Shown: piece by piece, positions 8,104 through 15,726 of the stretch
How the letters are laid out: each line of letters begins with the position of its first letter
Numbering within the stretch: the stretch's first letter is position 1
DNA from: JBGOTP01 sp041476545
GTDB lineage: Bacteria; Acidobacteriota; Vicinamibacteria; Vicinamibacterales; CAVVIG01
DNA length: 25,173 bases
Direction of reading: 5' to 3'
Assembly (NCBI GenBank): GCA_041476545.1
Contig: JBGOTP010000024.1
Location: 1-25,173 of the forward strand
Program-made: the position numbers and the translations under genes
Notes under the pieces: generated by a model
What the model was told of the DNA's origin: nothing
Database searches by the model: none
What the model saw: the letters and a program-made list of their open reading frames with translations, nothing else

Positions 8104-9614
8104 GCCCCTTTCAACTCCGCGCGGCTCATCGTGTCGATCTTGTGAATCAGTTTCGCGAACACCTCGATCTGGCTGTGCAGAAGTTCCGGGCTCAGTTTGT
8201 CGATGCAGCCATCGGCGGGACCCGCGAGCAGATAGTTCGGCTGCGGGATGTACCCGATCGTCGGAACGCCCGCGCGCGAAAGACCCGCGCCTTCGCCACG
8301 CCAGCCGCCGTTCACCGGATTGACCGCCGCTGCGCGGTCCACGCTGCCCTTGAGCGCATCGACCAGGAGATTTCCCATCGACTTGTCCGGCGTAATGGCG
8401 ATGCTCCACTCGTTCCTTCCGGTAGCCCGATAGTTCGTCGCGTCCGCATCGTCCATCCACTCGCGGCATCCGAGGTGCTCCACGGCGACCGCGGCCACGG
8501 CCTTCTTGATCATCTCTGGGTATTTCTCCATCACGCCTCTCATCGAGGGCACCCAGGGGGTGGCGAAATGTCCGCTCGTCAGCGGCATCACGATCGTGCG
8601 CCGCCGCTCGCTTTTCGGAATCTTCGAGAAGTATCTCGCGAGGTGAACAATGCCGACGGCGCCGTTTTCTTCCGTCGCGTTCGGTCCGTCGGTGTGGGTG
8701 TTGACGATGATGATTTCGTCCGAGGAGGTGCCGGGCAAGGTGCAGATCAGCGTGTCGGTGGGCGTGTCCGGGAAGATGTCGGCCTCGAGCACCAGCGTGG
8801 CCTTTGTGCCGGTGCCGGACAAAGCCTTCAGTGTCTTGCCCGTTTCCCGCCCCACGTACAGTCCAGGCACTCCCTGGGGCGGTCGCGAGAACGGTGTGTA
8901 CTGATCGGCCGCGTTCGCGTCCGACACGTCGGTCCACCCGAGAATGACGCCAACGGCGCCGGCCTTTGCGAACTGCGTGAGATCCTCCACCCCACCCCGC
9001 GCCGGACGGATCGACTCCGGAAATGTCTCACCCGCGGGATTGATGCCCCACGGTTGAAAGATCTCTGACCACTGTCGAGTACTCGTCGCGAAGTCGATGA
9101 ACGCGATCTTGCCCTGCAGGCCGTCGAGTTTGAAATTCGGACTCGTGCCCGCATAGACGATCTCGCCGGTCACTCCGGCTGCGGGCGTCTGGCCGGAGTA
9201 CGGGAAATAGGACGTCACCGGGATTTTGGAAACGGACCCGGAGGCCGGAGAGACGGTCAGCTCCGCGCGCCGCGCGTCCCAGCGCGGAAGCGTGTAGCGC
9301 TCGCGACCGACGTCCACGCCGACCTTCTTCATCTCGGTCGCCAGCCACTCGACGAATGTCGTGTGCGCCTTGTTGCCCGTGTACTTGGGACCAAGCTTCG
9401 CCATCCACACCTGGTCGTTCCAGATTTGTTGCCGCGTGGCCAGGAGGTTCGGCCGGAATCCGCCCGAACCTTGTGAACCCCGTGAACCCCGTGAACCCTG
9501 TGAACCTTGTGAACCCTGTGAACCTTGTGAACCCAGTGAACCCTTCGTGCCCACGAGCGCGAGCGCTGACACCGATCCCGCCCATCGCATGAAACGTCGG
9601 CGCGAAAATGACAT
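8100..9614 (-). CDS. Tat-exported M28-like metallopeptidase with PA-like domain
   Basis: 504 residues. ATG 9614 is chosen because AGGAGG lies 6-7 bases upstream; a GTG at 9629 would use that ribosome site as coding sequence. The N-terminus MSFSRRRFMRW is a twin-arginine signal, so the protein is probably exported folded through Tat. Residues about 25-52 are a Gly-Ser-Gln repeat encoded by 9-bp repeats, right after the signal. Residues about 130-260 look like a protease-associated insert domain. Metal-site candidates of an M28 fold are HTD at 307-309, EE at 315-316, SGHF with H349 and VEHLG at 378-382. The family's usual HxD with a following Asp-containing loop is altered here to HTDGPNATEENG, so the precise ligands are uncertain. 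It likely trims peptides or a modified amino acid outside the cytoplasm. The stop overlaps the next gene's TTG start. Confidence 0.8.
   Translation of the reverse strand: MSFSRRRFMRWAGSVSALALVGTKGSLGSQGSQGSQGSQGSRGSRGSQGSGGFRPNLLATRQQIWNDQVWMAKLGPKYTGNKAHTTFVEWLATEMKKVGVDVGRERYTLPRWDARRAELTVSPASGSVSKIPVTSYFPYSGQTPAAGVTGEIVYAGTSPNFKLDGLQGKIAFIDFATSTRQWSEIFQPWGINPAGETFPESIRPARGGVEDLTQFAKAGAVGVILGWTDVSDANAADQYTPFSRPPQGVPGLYVGRETGKTLKALSGTGTKATLVLEADIFPDTPTDTLICTLPGTSSDEIIIVNTHTDGPNATEENGAVGIVHLARYFSKIPKSERRRTIVMPLTSGHFATPWVPSMRGVMEKYPEMIKKAVAAVAVEHLGCREWMDDADATNYRATGRNEWSIAITPDKSMGNLLVDALKGSVDRAAAVNPVNGGWRGEGAGLSRAGVPTIGYIPQPNYLLAGPADGCIDKLSPELLHSQIEVFAKLIHKIDTMSRAELKGA
9464..9544. repeat. 9-bp tandem repeat (GTGAACCCN) inside the peptidase gene
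   Basis: Nine 9-bp units, CCGAACCTT followed by eight GTGAACCNN units (endings CC, CT, TT or CA). On the minus strand it is read as Gly-Ser-Gln/Arg triplets directly after the Tat signal. Units vary mainly at the last two bases, more than in the 7395-7475 copy, so this array looks older. Confidence 0.95.
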
Positions 9615-9633
9615 GCTGTCCCTCCTCACTGGC

Positions 9634-9723
9634 CTGCCCTACCCGCCCTGCGCACCCTACCTGCCCTGCGCACCCTGTCTGCCCTGCCCGCCCTACCTTG
9701 CCCCACCTGCCCTACCTGCCTAG
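9634..9723. repeat. 9-bp tandem repeat (CTGCCCTAC) filling an intergenic gap
   Basis: About ten units: CTGCCCTAC, CCGCCCTGC, GCACCCTAC, CTGCCCTGC and further variants, with one 10-base unit at 9697-9706. It fills most of the 105-bp gap between the peptidase start (9614) and the upstream gene's stop (9720-9722), which it overlaps. The unit is unrelated to GTGAACCCN but has the same 9-bp length. Confidence 0.88.
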
Positions 9724-10607
9724 TTGGCCGGCGGCATCAGGCGCGAGTTGGTCAGGAATCGTCGATAGCCGGAATACGTCTGCGTGATCCGCATTCTCGA
9801 CACGCCGGAACCCCGGAACACCCTCAGCGTCTCGATGGACGCGGGCAACGTGACGACCTCGTCCGGATCACTGAAAGACACCGGCTGATAGCGAATCGAG
9901 AAGTCGGCCCGTTCGAGGCTCATCCACGGTTGACCGGTCGTGCGCAGGTAATCGCGCGGAACTTTTACGTCGATCATCCCCACGAGGTGTTCTTCGAGCC
10001 GCAGCACGTCATCGGTGTCCGCATCAATCCAGATGCGGCCCACGGTTCGTCCTTCGAGGGGAATGCTGACGCAATCCTTCTTCCATGTCGGTTCGTTCGA
10101 CCCCACGGGAAGCGAGATGTACTCGATCATGGTTGCGGCGCGCGTCCCAAGCTTCTGAGGCTTGCCCAGCAAGAAGCCAAACTCGCGACGATGCTCGGGC
10201 AGCAGCATGAAAAGCGGCTCTGGCGACACCGTTCTCGGATCCGCGCAGCCAGGTTCGTCGGACGGATTCGGCGCGCGGCCGTTCACGGTCAGGAGCTTGC
10301 GGACCACGTCGGCCTCGGGCAGTGCGCCCGGAGAACCCGGCGCGTTCCATTCCGTGCGAAGTTCGTAGACCAGCCGGCGCGCCGGGCCAACGGGCGACAT
10401 GTCGCCCCCGAGCGTCTGCATCTGGACGGTCTCGGTGGACAGGATGCTCTGCGCACGCTGGTAATACTCGCGCACCCTTCCACCCACACGATTCAGCGTG
10501 GTCGTAAGAATCGTCTGGTCGGCGGCATGGGGAACGGCTCCGGCGCCGACAGCCGAGGCGACCACGGCGGCGGCCAGCACGACGGCGCGGAGAACGCGGG
10601 CCTTCAC
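9720..10607 (-). CDS. Exported protein of unknown function
   Basis: 295 residues from a GTG at 10607; an in-frame stop lies just upstream and no ATG is nearer than the mature region, so GTG is the only sensible start. A clear signal peptide (MKARVLRAVVLAAAVVAS, cleavage near residue 24-29) is followed by LNRVGGRVREYYQRAQSI, a stretch of predicted helix, then beta-rich sequence. Three cysteines are visible (CADP, DCVS regions), two of which could form a disulfide. The pattern of an exported beta-rich protein ending in YSGYRRFLTNSRLM resembles acidobacterial uncharacterised proteins, possibly a LolA-like fold, but I do not recognise a defined family. It lies between the quinoprotein and the peptidase genes on the same strand, with repeat arrays at both ends, and is probably co-transcribed. 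Confidence 0.72.
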   Translation of the reverse strand: MKARVLRAVVLAAAVVASAVGAGAVPHAADQTILTTTLNRVGGRVREYYQRAQSILSTETVQMQTLGGDMSPVGPARRLVYELRTEWNAPGSPGALPEADVVRKLLTVNGRAPNPSDEPGCADPRTVSPEPLFMLLPEHRREFGFLLGKPQKLGTRAATMIEYISLPVGSNEPTWKKDCVSIPLEGRTVGRIWIDADTDDVLRLEEHLVGMIDVKVPRDYLRTTGQPWMSLERADFSIRYQPVSFSDPDEVVTLPASIETLRVFRGSGVSRMRITQTYSGYRRFLTNSRLMPPAN

Positions 10608-10635
10608 CCCTTCACCGCGTCACCGCGTCACTCCA
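10604..10635. repeat. 8-bp repeat (TCACCGCG) over a start codon
   Basis: Four 8-bp units: TCACCCCT, two identical TCACCGCG units, then TCACTCCA, with a further TCACTCCA a little downstream. The array covers the GTG start (10605-10607) and the would-be ribosome-binding region of the minus-strand gene, within the 44-bp gap after the quinoprotein gene. Confidence 0.7.
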
Positions 10636-10651
10636 GGGCATCCCATTCGCA

Positions 10652-12526
10652 TCACTCCACTCCAAAGGCCAGCAACACATTGCCGGCAACGCCGGTGCCC
10701 AGATAGGCGTACCCGGAATTCGTGAACAGCATGCCGCCGGCCACAACCGGACCGGGGCCGTTGATCGACCCGCCCTTGCCCGGAACGCCGTTGACCGTCG
10801 TGTACTCGCGCGCGGTGTTGTAGTCCCACACGGCGCGACCATCGATGGTCGAGTTCGCGCGCATGACGCCGTCGGTTGTCCCCGAGAACACGACGCCGGG
10901 AATCACCGTGATGGCCGCGGAGCGGGCGGCCGTGCAGTTGCGGCTACCCGCCGCACAGTCGACACCGGGCGGCTGGGTTCGCCAGACTTCTTCAGCCGTT
11001 GCCAGTCTGATGGCGACGAGCGCACCGGCCTGCGCCGCGCCGAACTGCGCGTCGGAGTTGGGAAAATATCCAATCTCGTCGTCAGCGGCGGAGCCCCACT
11101 CCAGCCCGCCGAGCGTGCTGCCCCGTCCGACACGATGCTGCCACAGGACTGCGCCAGTGTCGGGGTCGATGGCCGTGACCGCGCCGGATTTCTGACCAAC
11201 CGCCAGGATGCCCTTGCCATCGGGAAGCGCGCGCAGGATCGGCGAATTGCCGAAGTCGTAATCAGGACCGCTCACCTCGGGACAGTTCTCGCGGTTGGCG
11301 GTGGTCTGGCCACAGCTGACCAGAAACGCGTCGTTCGGCGTCATCTGCCTCGCCCACAGCCGTCGACCCGTTTTCAGATCGAACGCCATCACGGAGTCGG
11401 TCGTGTCCGCCGCCGGGTGCGTGTACCCATCGCCGGTTGCGATATAGACCGCTCCCCGCTTCACATCAACCGTTGGTGCCGACCAGACCGCGGCGCCGGC
11501 CGGACCCCAGAGTTGCACGCCGAGCGAATTCTTCTTCGTGGGCTTCGCCGGGTCCGCGATCGTGTACGCCTTCCACACCTGTTCGCCCGTGCGCGCGTCG
11601 TACACGACAAGGCTGCCGCGGAACGTGCAGCATTCGTAGTTCGGATTCGATCCCGAAGCTTCCTCCAGCGAGGCCACCGGAACATACACGCGCCCCTCCA
11701 CGAGCGTGGGCGCGCCCGTGATCCGCGAGAGCGGGTGCGGATCGGCGCGCTTGGTCCACACGACCGCCCCGCTCTGGGCATCGACCGCCGTGATATTGCC
11801 CTTGAGGTCGCCGAAGTAGATGGCGTAGCGCGAGCCGCCGATCGGCCCGACACTGATGGCGGTCCGCACCGCGCCGGCCGCCTGGAACGACCAGTACACG
11901 CAGCCCGTCGCGGCATCGAGCGAGTAGATGAAGCCGTTGTCGGAACCCACGAAGACGCGACCGCCGGCCACCGCCGGCTGCGCGAACGCGGAGCTGCCAT
12001 TCGGAAACGCAAACGCCCACTTCAAGGCCAGTCGTGGTACTTGCGCGGCGGTGAGACCAGCAGCGGCCGCGGACTGAAACCGCGCGTTGCTCGGGTCGGG
12101 TCCCCAGCCGCTCCACATCGGCGAGGTCGATGGATCGAACGGCTTGCTGCCGCACTGATTCTTCATGGAGGCCGCGGCGCCCGACGCCGCAGCGCCCAGG
12201 GGCCGGAGGGTGAGGGCTTCGACGAGCTGGCGCTTTTGCAGGGGACCTAACGCGGTGGCGTTCGCCGTCATCGCGCCGGTCGTGATGGCGTCGAGAATCG
12301 CTTCCGGCGTTCGCTGGCTGAGGGCCAGCCGGTTCGGCGCCCGGCTGTCGGCCGCGGGCGCGGCATGACACGTGGCGCAATGCTGCTCGAAGAGCGCCAG
12401 CCCCTGTAACGCCTGTGCGCGTGCCGGTGATACCGACGCGAGCAGCCCGCACACAAGCAAGAGGCCACGCCTGCACAGCAACGGTCCAGGACGGGGCTTT
12501 CGCAGCAGAACTCGGGGAACGCTCAT
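10652..12526 (-). CDS. Heme c-containing PQQ quinoprotein, polyvinyl-alcohol-dehydrogenase-like
   Basis: 624 residues. A long-headed signal peptide (1-37, ending PARA) is followed by a small cytochrome c domain with CATCH at 50-54. From about residue 135 there is an eight-bladed PQQ propeller with repeated blade ends such as VYWSFQAAGAVRTA, VVWTKRADPH, RRLWARQMTPNDAF and VLWQHRVG. The combination of N-terminal heme c with blocks like TGCVYWSF and LGVQLWGPAGAAVWSAP recalls the cytochrome-type polyvinyl-alcohol dehydrogenases. It would oxidise an alcohol in the periplasm and pass electrons through its heme to a terminal oxidase. The real substrate is unknown, since the family is broader than its name. 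A good sigma-70-like promoter lies directly against its ATG. No PQQ biosynthesis genes are in the window. Confidence 0.85.
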   Translation of the reverse strand: MSVPRVLLRKPRPGPLLCRRGLLLVCGLLASVSPARAQALQGLALFEQHCATCHAAPAADSRAPNRLALSQRTPEAILDAITTGAMTANATALGPLQKRQLVEALTLRPLGAAASGAAASMKNQCGSKPFDPSTSPMWSGWGPDPSNARFQSAAAAGLTAAQVPRLALKWAFAFPNGSSAFAQPAVAGGRVFVGSDNGFIYSLDAATGCVYWSFQAAGAVRTAISVGPIGGSRYAIYFGDLKGNITAVDAQSGAVVWTKRADPHPLSRITGAPTLVEGRVYVPVASLEEASGSNPNYECCTFRGSLVVYDARTGEQVWKAYTIADPAKPTKKNSLGVQLWGPAGAAVWSAPTVDVKRGAVYIATGDGYTHPAADTTDSVMAFDLKTGRRLWARQMTPNDAFLVSCGQTTANRENCPEVSGPDYDFGNSPILRALPDGKGILAVGQKSGAVTAIDPDTGAVLWQHRVGRGSTLGGLEWGSAADDEIGYFPNSDAQFGAAQAGALVAIRLATAEEVWRTQPPGVDCAAGSRNCTAARSAAITVIPGVVFSGTTDGVMRANSTIDGRAVWDYNTAREYTTVNGVPGKGGSINGPGPVVAGGMLFTNSGYAYLGTGVAGNVLLAFGVE

Positions 12527-12560
12527 CGCCCTACTATAGGGCTCCCGCGCGCGACTGCAA
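12527..12560 (-). promoter_or_regulatory. Candidate promoter of the quinoprotein gene, possibly leaderless
   Basis: On the minus strand, TTGCAG (12555-12560) and TATAGT (12533-12538) are separated by 16 bp. The expected transcription start falls at or within a base or two of the ATG at 12526, and no ribosome site precedes that ATG. The -10 box is inside a small palindrome, GCCCTATAGTAGGGC. This is a pattern match only. Confidence 0.5.
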
Positions 12561-12568
12561 GCGGATTT

Positions 12569-12970
12569 TCAGGGCTTCGCCGCATCCGTCGTCGGACTTG
12601 CCACGTCGACGAGCAGCGGATCGGACAGGGTGCTTTGCTGCGACTCGCTCTGTCCCGCAGCAACGGACGCAAGCTGGATGATGTGCCGCCCGGGCGACAG
12701 GGGCGGAAGCCTGCCGCTGCAGGTGAATCCGGCGGCCGTGGCCTTCGTCCCGCAAGAGACATCCTGCATGTCCGCCAGTTCACTGTCGATGTAGATCACG
12801 GGCCGGATCGATGCGGCCTCCGCGGCACTGGCCGCCATCTGGTCCCACGCGAGCCGCTCGTTGCCCCTCATCTGCACAACGGGCCCGAGGGGCACGCGCC
12901 GGGAGTCTCCACGACCGCACGACGCCGCAAAGAGAGCGCACACAGTCGCTATGGCGATCAACCGGCCCAT
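12569..12970 (-). CDS. Small putative lipoprotein with an Fn3-like sandwich
   Basis: 133 residues from ATG 12970; the longer in-frame extension to 13141 overlaps the divergent glcD and is rejected. Residues 1-17 are a signal with the lipobox-like FAASC, giving a lipid-anchored Cys18. The rest shows RLAWDQM, PVIYIDSELADM, a Cys pair in DVSCGTKATAAGFTC that could form a disulfide, and LPPLSPGRHIIQLASVAAGQ, a pattern typical of a fibronectin-III-like beta sandwich ending a strand with a PG-x-H turn. No catalytic residues are evident. It precedes the quinoprotein by 42 bp on the same strand but that gene has its own candidate promoter. Function unknown; a surface-anchored binding or docking domain is plausible. 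The start lies only 25 bp from the divergent glcD start. Confidence 0.65.
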   Translation of the reverse strand: MGRLIAIATVCALFAASCGRGDSRRVPLGPVVQMRGNERLAWDQMAASAAEAASIRPVIYIDSELADMQDVSCGTKATAAGFTCSGRLPPLSPGRHIIQLASVAAGQSESQQSTLSDPLLVDVASPTTDAAKP

Positions 12971-12995
12971 CAGACAGGATGATACTGTAATCGGA

Positions 12996-14444
12996 ATGAA
13001 CCGCGCCTTCCTCGACGCGCTGGCCCGAGCGGTTGCCCCCGAGTCGATCTTGACGGACCCAGTCGATCTGCTGACGTACGAATCCGACGCGCTCGTGCAC
13101 CTGCGCGCCACGCCCGGGATCGTCGTGCTGCCGGCCACCACGGCCGAGGTTCAGGCCGTCGTTCGCCTGTGTCACAGCGAACACGTGCCGTTCGTCGCGC
13201 GGGGGCACGGCACCGGTTTGTCGGGCGGCGCCCTGCCAGTCCCCGACGGTGTGCTGATCGGATTGTCGCGGCTGAACCGCGTACTCGACGTCGATATCCC
13301 GAATCTCCGCGTCACGATCGAACCGGGCGTGACCAACGCGGAAATCACCCGGCTCGTGTCGCCCTTCGGCTGCTACTACGCGCCCGACCCGTCGAGCCAG
13401 ATTGTCTGCTCGATCGGCGGAAACATTGCCGAGAACTCCGGGGGCGCGCATTGCCTGAAGTACGGCTTCACCGTCCACCACGTGCTCGGTGTGGAAGTCG
13501 TGCTCCCCAACGGCGAACTCGTGCACCTTGGTGGACGCGTGCTCGATACGCCCGGCCTCGATCTACTCGCGGCGGTCGTGGGATCCGAGGGAACGCTCGC
13601 CATCGTCACCAAGGCCACGGTACGGATCATGCGACGGCCCGAAGCCATCGTGACGCTCCTCGCGGGCTTCGGATCGATCGACGAGGCCGGCGAAGCCGTG
13701 TCGGCCATCATCGCCTCGGGCATCGTGCCGGCGGCCGTCGAGATGATGGATCGGCTCACCATCGAAGCCGCCGAAGCCGCCGTCCATCCGCGCTTTCCCG
13801 ACACGAGCGCCGTGCTCATCGTCGAACTCGATGGCCCTCGCTGTGAGGTCGACGAACTCTTCACGACGGTCGAGGCCATCTGCCGGAGCGCGGGAGCGAG
13901 CACGATCGAGACGACGCGGGATGAGGCCGAACGGGCGCGAATCTGGAAGGGCCGCAAAGCAGCATTTGCCGCCATGGGGCGCGTCTCGCCCAACTACTAC
14001 GTACAGGACGGCGTCGTGCCGCGCACCAGACTCCCGGAGGTCCTGAGGCGCATTCGTGAGCTGGAAGCGCGGTCCGGACTGAGGATTGGCAACGTCTTTC
14101 ACGCCGGCGACGGCAACCTGCATCCACTCATCTGCTACGACGAATCGATCCCCGGGCAGGCGGCGCACGCCGAAGCGGTCGCCTCGGAGATTCTCAACTA
14201 CTGCATTGAAGCCGGCGGATCGATTACCGGCGAGCACGGTGTGGGCGCCGACAAGAAGGCCAGCATGCCGAAGATGTTCACCGCCGGCGATCTCGAGGCG
14301 ATGCACCTCCTCCGGTGCGCATTCGATCCGTCAGGCATCTGTAATCCAGGCAAAGTGTTTCCGACCCCGCGTTTGTGTGGAGAAGTGCCGGGTCCATACC
14401 GGCAGCATCCGCTCGAACGCGCCGGCCTGGCAGAGCGCTTCTGA
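12996..14444 (+). CDS. glcD: Glycolate oxidase FAD subunit GlcD
   Basis: 482 residues, close to the family length. The FAD-binding type-4 domain (about 35-215) shows RGHGTGLSGGALP at 69-81 and SIGGNIAENSGGAHCLKYG at 139-157. The C-terminal FAD-oxidase domain (about 220-455) shows VFHAGDGNLHP at 367-377 and GGSITGEHGVGADK at 407-420, ending in FDPSGICNPGKVFP. It oxidises glycolate (or D-lactate) to the 2-oxo acid and passes electrons via GlcF to the membrane chain. The start ATG at 12996 has only a weak ribosome site; upstream in-frame sequence overlaps the divergent lipoprotein gene. GlcE and GlcF follow in order, which supports glycolate oxidase over stand-alone lactate dehydrogenase. The stop at 14442-14444 leads straight into a 9-bp repeat array. 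Confidence 0.94.
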   Translation: MNRAFLDALARAVAPESILTDPVDLLTYESDALVHLRATPGIVVLPATTAEVQAVVRLCHSEHVPFVARGHGTGLSGGALPVPDGVLIGLSRLNRVLDVDIPNLRVTIEPGVTNAEITRLVSPFGCYYAPDPSSQIVCSIGGNIAENSGGAHCLKYGFTVHHVLGVEVVLPNGELVHLGGRVLDTPGLDLLAAVVGSEGTLAIVTKATVRIMRRPEAIVTLLAGFGSIDEAGEAVSAIIASGIVPAAVEMMDRLTIEAAEAAVHPRFPDTSAVLIVELDGPRCEVDELFTTVEAICRSAGASTIETTRDEAERARIWKGRKAAFAAMGRVSPNYYVQDGVVPRTRLPEVLRRIRELEARSGLRIGNVFHAGDGNLHPLICYDESIPGQAAHAEAVASEILNYCIEAGGSITGEHGVGADKKASMPKMFTAGDLEAMHLLRCAFDPSGICNPGKVFPTPRLCGEVPGPYRQHPLERAGLAERF

Positions 14445-14448
14445 TGAA

Positions 14449-14538
14449 GCGAATTCTGCGAACTCCGCGAACCCACCGAACCTGGCGAACCCCGTGAACC
14501 AAGTGAACCAAGTGAACCAAGTGAACCCAGCGAACCCA
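14449..14538. repeat. 9-bp tandem repeat (GTGAACCAA/GCGAACCCN) at the glcD-glcE junction
   Basis: Ten 9-bp units: GCGAATTCT and GCGAACTCC at the worn upstream end, GTGAACCAA three times identical in the middle, then GTGAACCCA and GCGAACCCA. It starts 4 bp after the glcD stop and runs into the coding part of glcE. It belongs to the GTGAACCCN family. Confidence 0.95.
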
Positions 14539-15726
14539 ATCGCTCCCGGCAGCGTCGCCGAGTTGGCGGCAGCACTGCAGCGTGCGAACGCCGACGGTTT
14601 CACCGTGGGTATCGGGAGCAATGCGGCACGAAGAGCCGATGTCGCACTCTCCCTGGCGCAACTCACGGCGCCTATCGACCACTACGCGGGCGATCTGGTT
14701 GCGACCGTCGCGGCTGGCGCGTTGCTTGCGGACGTCAACACCTTGCTTGGACGCGGCAACCAGTGGCTTCCGCTCGATCCACCCGCATCTGAACGCACCA
14801 CAGTTGGCGCTCTCGTCGCCACCAACGACAGCGGACCACGACGTCACCGGTACGGGACTCCGCGCGATCTCATCATCGGCATTGAGATGGTTCTCGCCGA
14901 CGGACGTATCGCCAAAGCCGGAGGCCGTGTCGTCAAGAACGTGGCGGGATACGACCTCGCGCGTCTGATGTGCGGGTCCTTCGGAAGCCTCGCCGTGATT
15001 ACGAGCGCGACGTTCAAGCTCTCGCCGGTGCCCGCAGCGTCGAGAACAGTTGTCGTCGACATCGCCGATGCACGGGCTCTTGGGACCCTCACGCAAGCCC
15101 TCGCCGCCGCTCCTCTCACCCCATCGACGATCGAGCTGGAGTCGCCGCCCTATCGACTGTTCGTCAGGTTCGAGACGACGCTGCTCGCGGCCGATCGACA
15201 GGCGGCCGCGGTGTGCGAGATCTGTACGCAAGACGCGGCGCTCTCGGCGTCGGCCACGATTGTGGCTGACGAGACGGAGGCGGACGTGTGGCGCCGCTAC
15301 GAGGCGCGCGTCTGGCGGGCGTCCGGCACACTTCTCAAGGTCGCGGTCCTCCCGACGGACGTCTCGCACCTCCTCGAGTGCCTCGAACGAATGAGCCAGG
15401 CGCACGGCGTGGAATACCGAGCCGGTGGTCGCGCGGCGCTTGGTGTGATCTACGTGCGGCTCACGATGAACGAGGACCATCACGCCAACCTTGTCGCGGA
15501 CCTTCGGCGTGAGGCCAGCGCGCGCGGGGGAAGCGTCGTTGTTCACACACGCCTCGGCCCGCATGAGGACGCCGGCGCGACAGCGCATATCGGCGCGACC
15601 GCTGACGGTTTCCACGACATCCGCTGGGGCGACATCGGCGACGCGTTGCCATTGATGCGCGCGGTCAAGGCGCGATTCGACCCGAAGGGAACGCTCAATC
15701 CCGGTGGAGGACCGGGAGGGCTGTGA
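14494..15726 (+). CDS. glcE: Glycolate oxidase FAD-binding subunit GlcE
   Basis: About 410 residues from the GTG at 14494. The in-frame sequence from glcD has no ATG near the N-terminus; four in-frame GTG codons (14494, 14503, 14512, 14521) all lie in the 9-bp repeats, so the true start is one of them and the first is a convention. An ATG at 14444 is in another frame and stops early. Conserved blocks match GlcE: VGIGSNAAR in place of the usual GSNSK region, LPLDPPASERTTVGALVATNDSG (shortened here: PPASERTTVGALVATNDSG), GPRRHRYG and VKNVAGYDLARLMCGSFG. The C-terminal GTLNPGG resembles the family end. GlcE is a second FAD-type subunit of the complex and is needed with GlcD and GlcF. The stop overlaps the GTG of glcF. 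Confidence 0.87.
   Translation: MNQVNQVNQVNPANPIAPGSVAELAAALQRANADGFTVGIGSNAARRADVALSLAQLTAPIDHYAGDLVATVAAGALLADVNTLLGRGNQWLPLDPPASERTTVGALVATNDSGPRRHRYGTPRDLIIGIEMVLADGRIAKAGGRVVKNVAGYDLARLMCGSFGSLAVITSATFKLSPVPAASRTVVVDIADARALGTLTQALAAAPLTPSTIELESPPYRLFVRFETTLLAADRQAAAVCEICTQDAALSASATIVADETEADVWRRYEARVWRASGTLLKVAVLPTDVSHLLECLERMSQAHGVEYRAGGRAALGVIYVRLTMNEDHHANLVADLRREASARGGSVVVHTRLGPHEDAGATAHIGATADGFHDIRWGDIGDALPLMRAVKARFDPKGTLNPGGGPGGL

Noticed and set aside
8103..8937. N-terminal extension of the spermidine-synthase-like protein by about 280 residues
   Set aside because: The extension lies wholly within the peptidase gene in another frame and has no conserved character.
9464..9544. Possible CRISPR array
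   Set aside because: The 9-bp units are directly adjacent without spacers and far below CRISPR repeat length; no cas genes are present.
14278..15615. A 445-codon minus-strand open frame opposite glcD and glcE
   Set aside because: It covers conserved glycolate oxidase sequence on the other strand and its residues show no family pattern.
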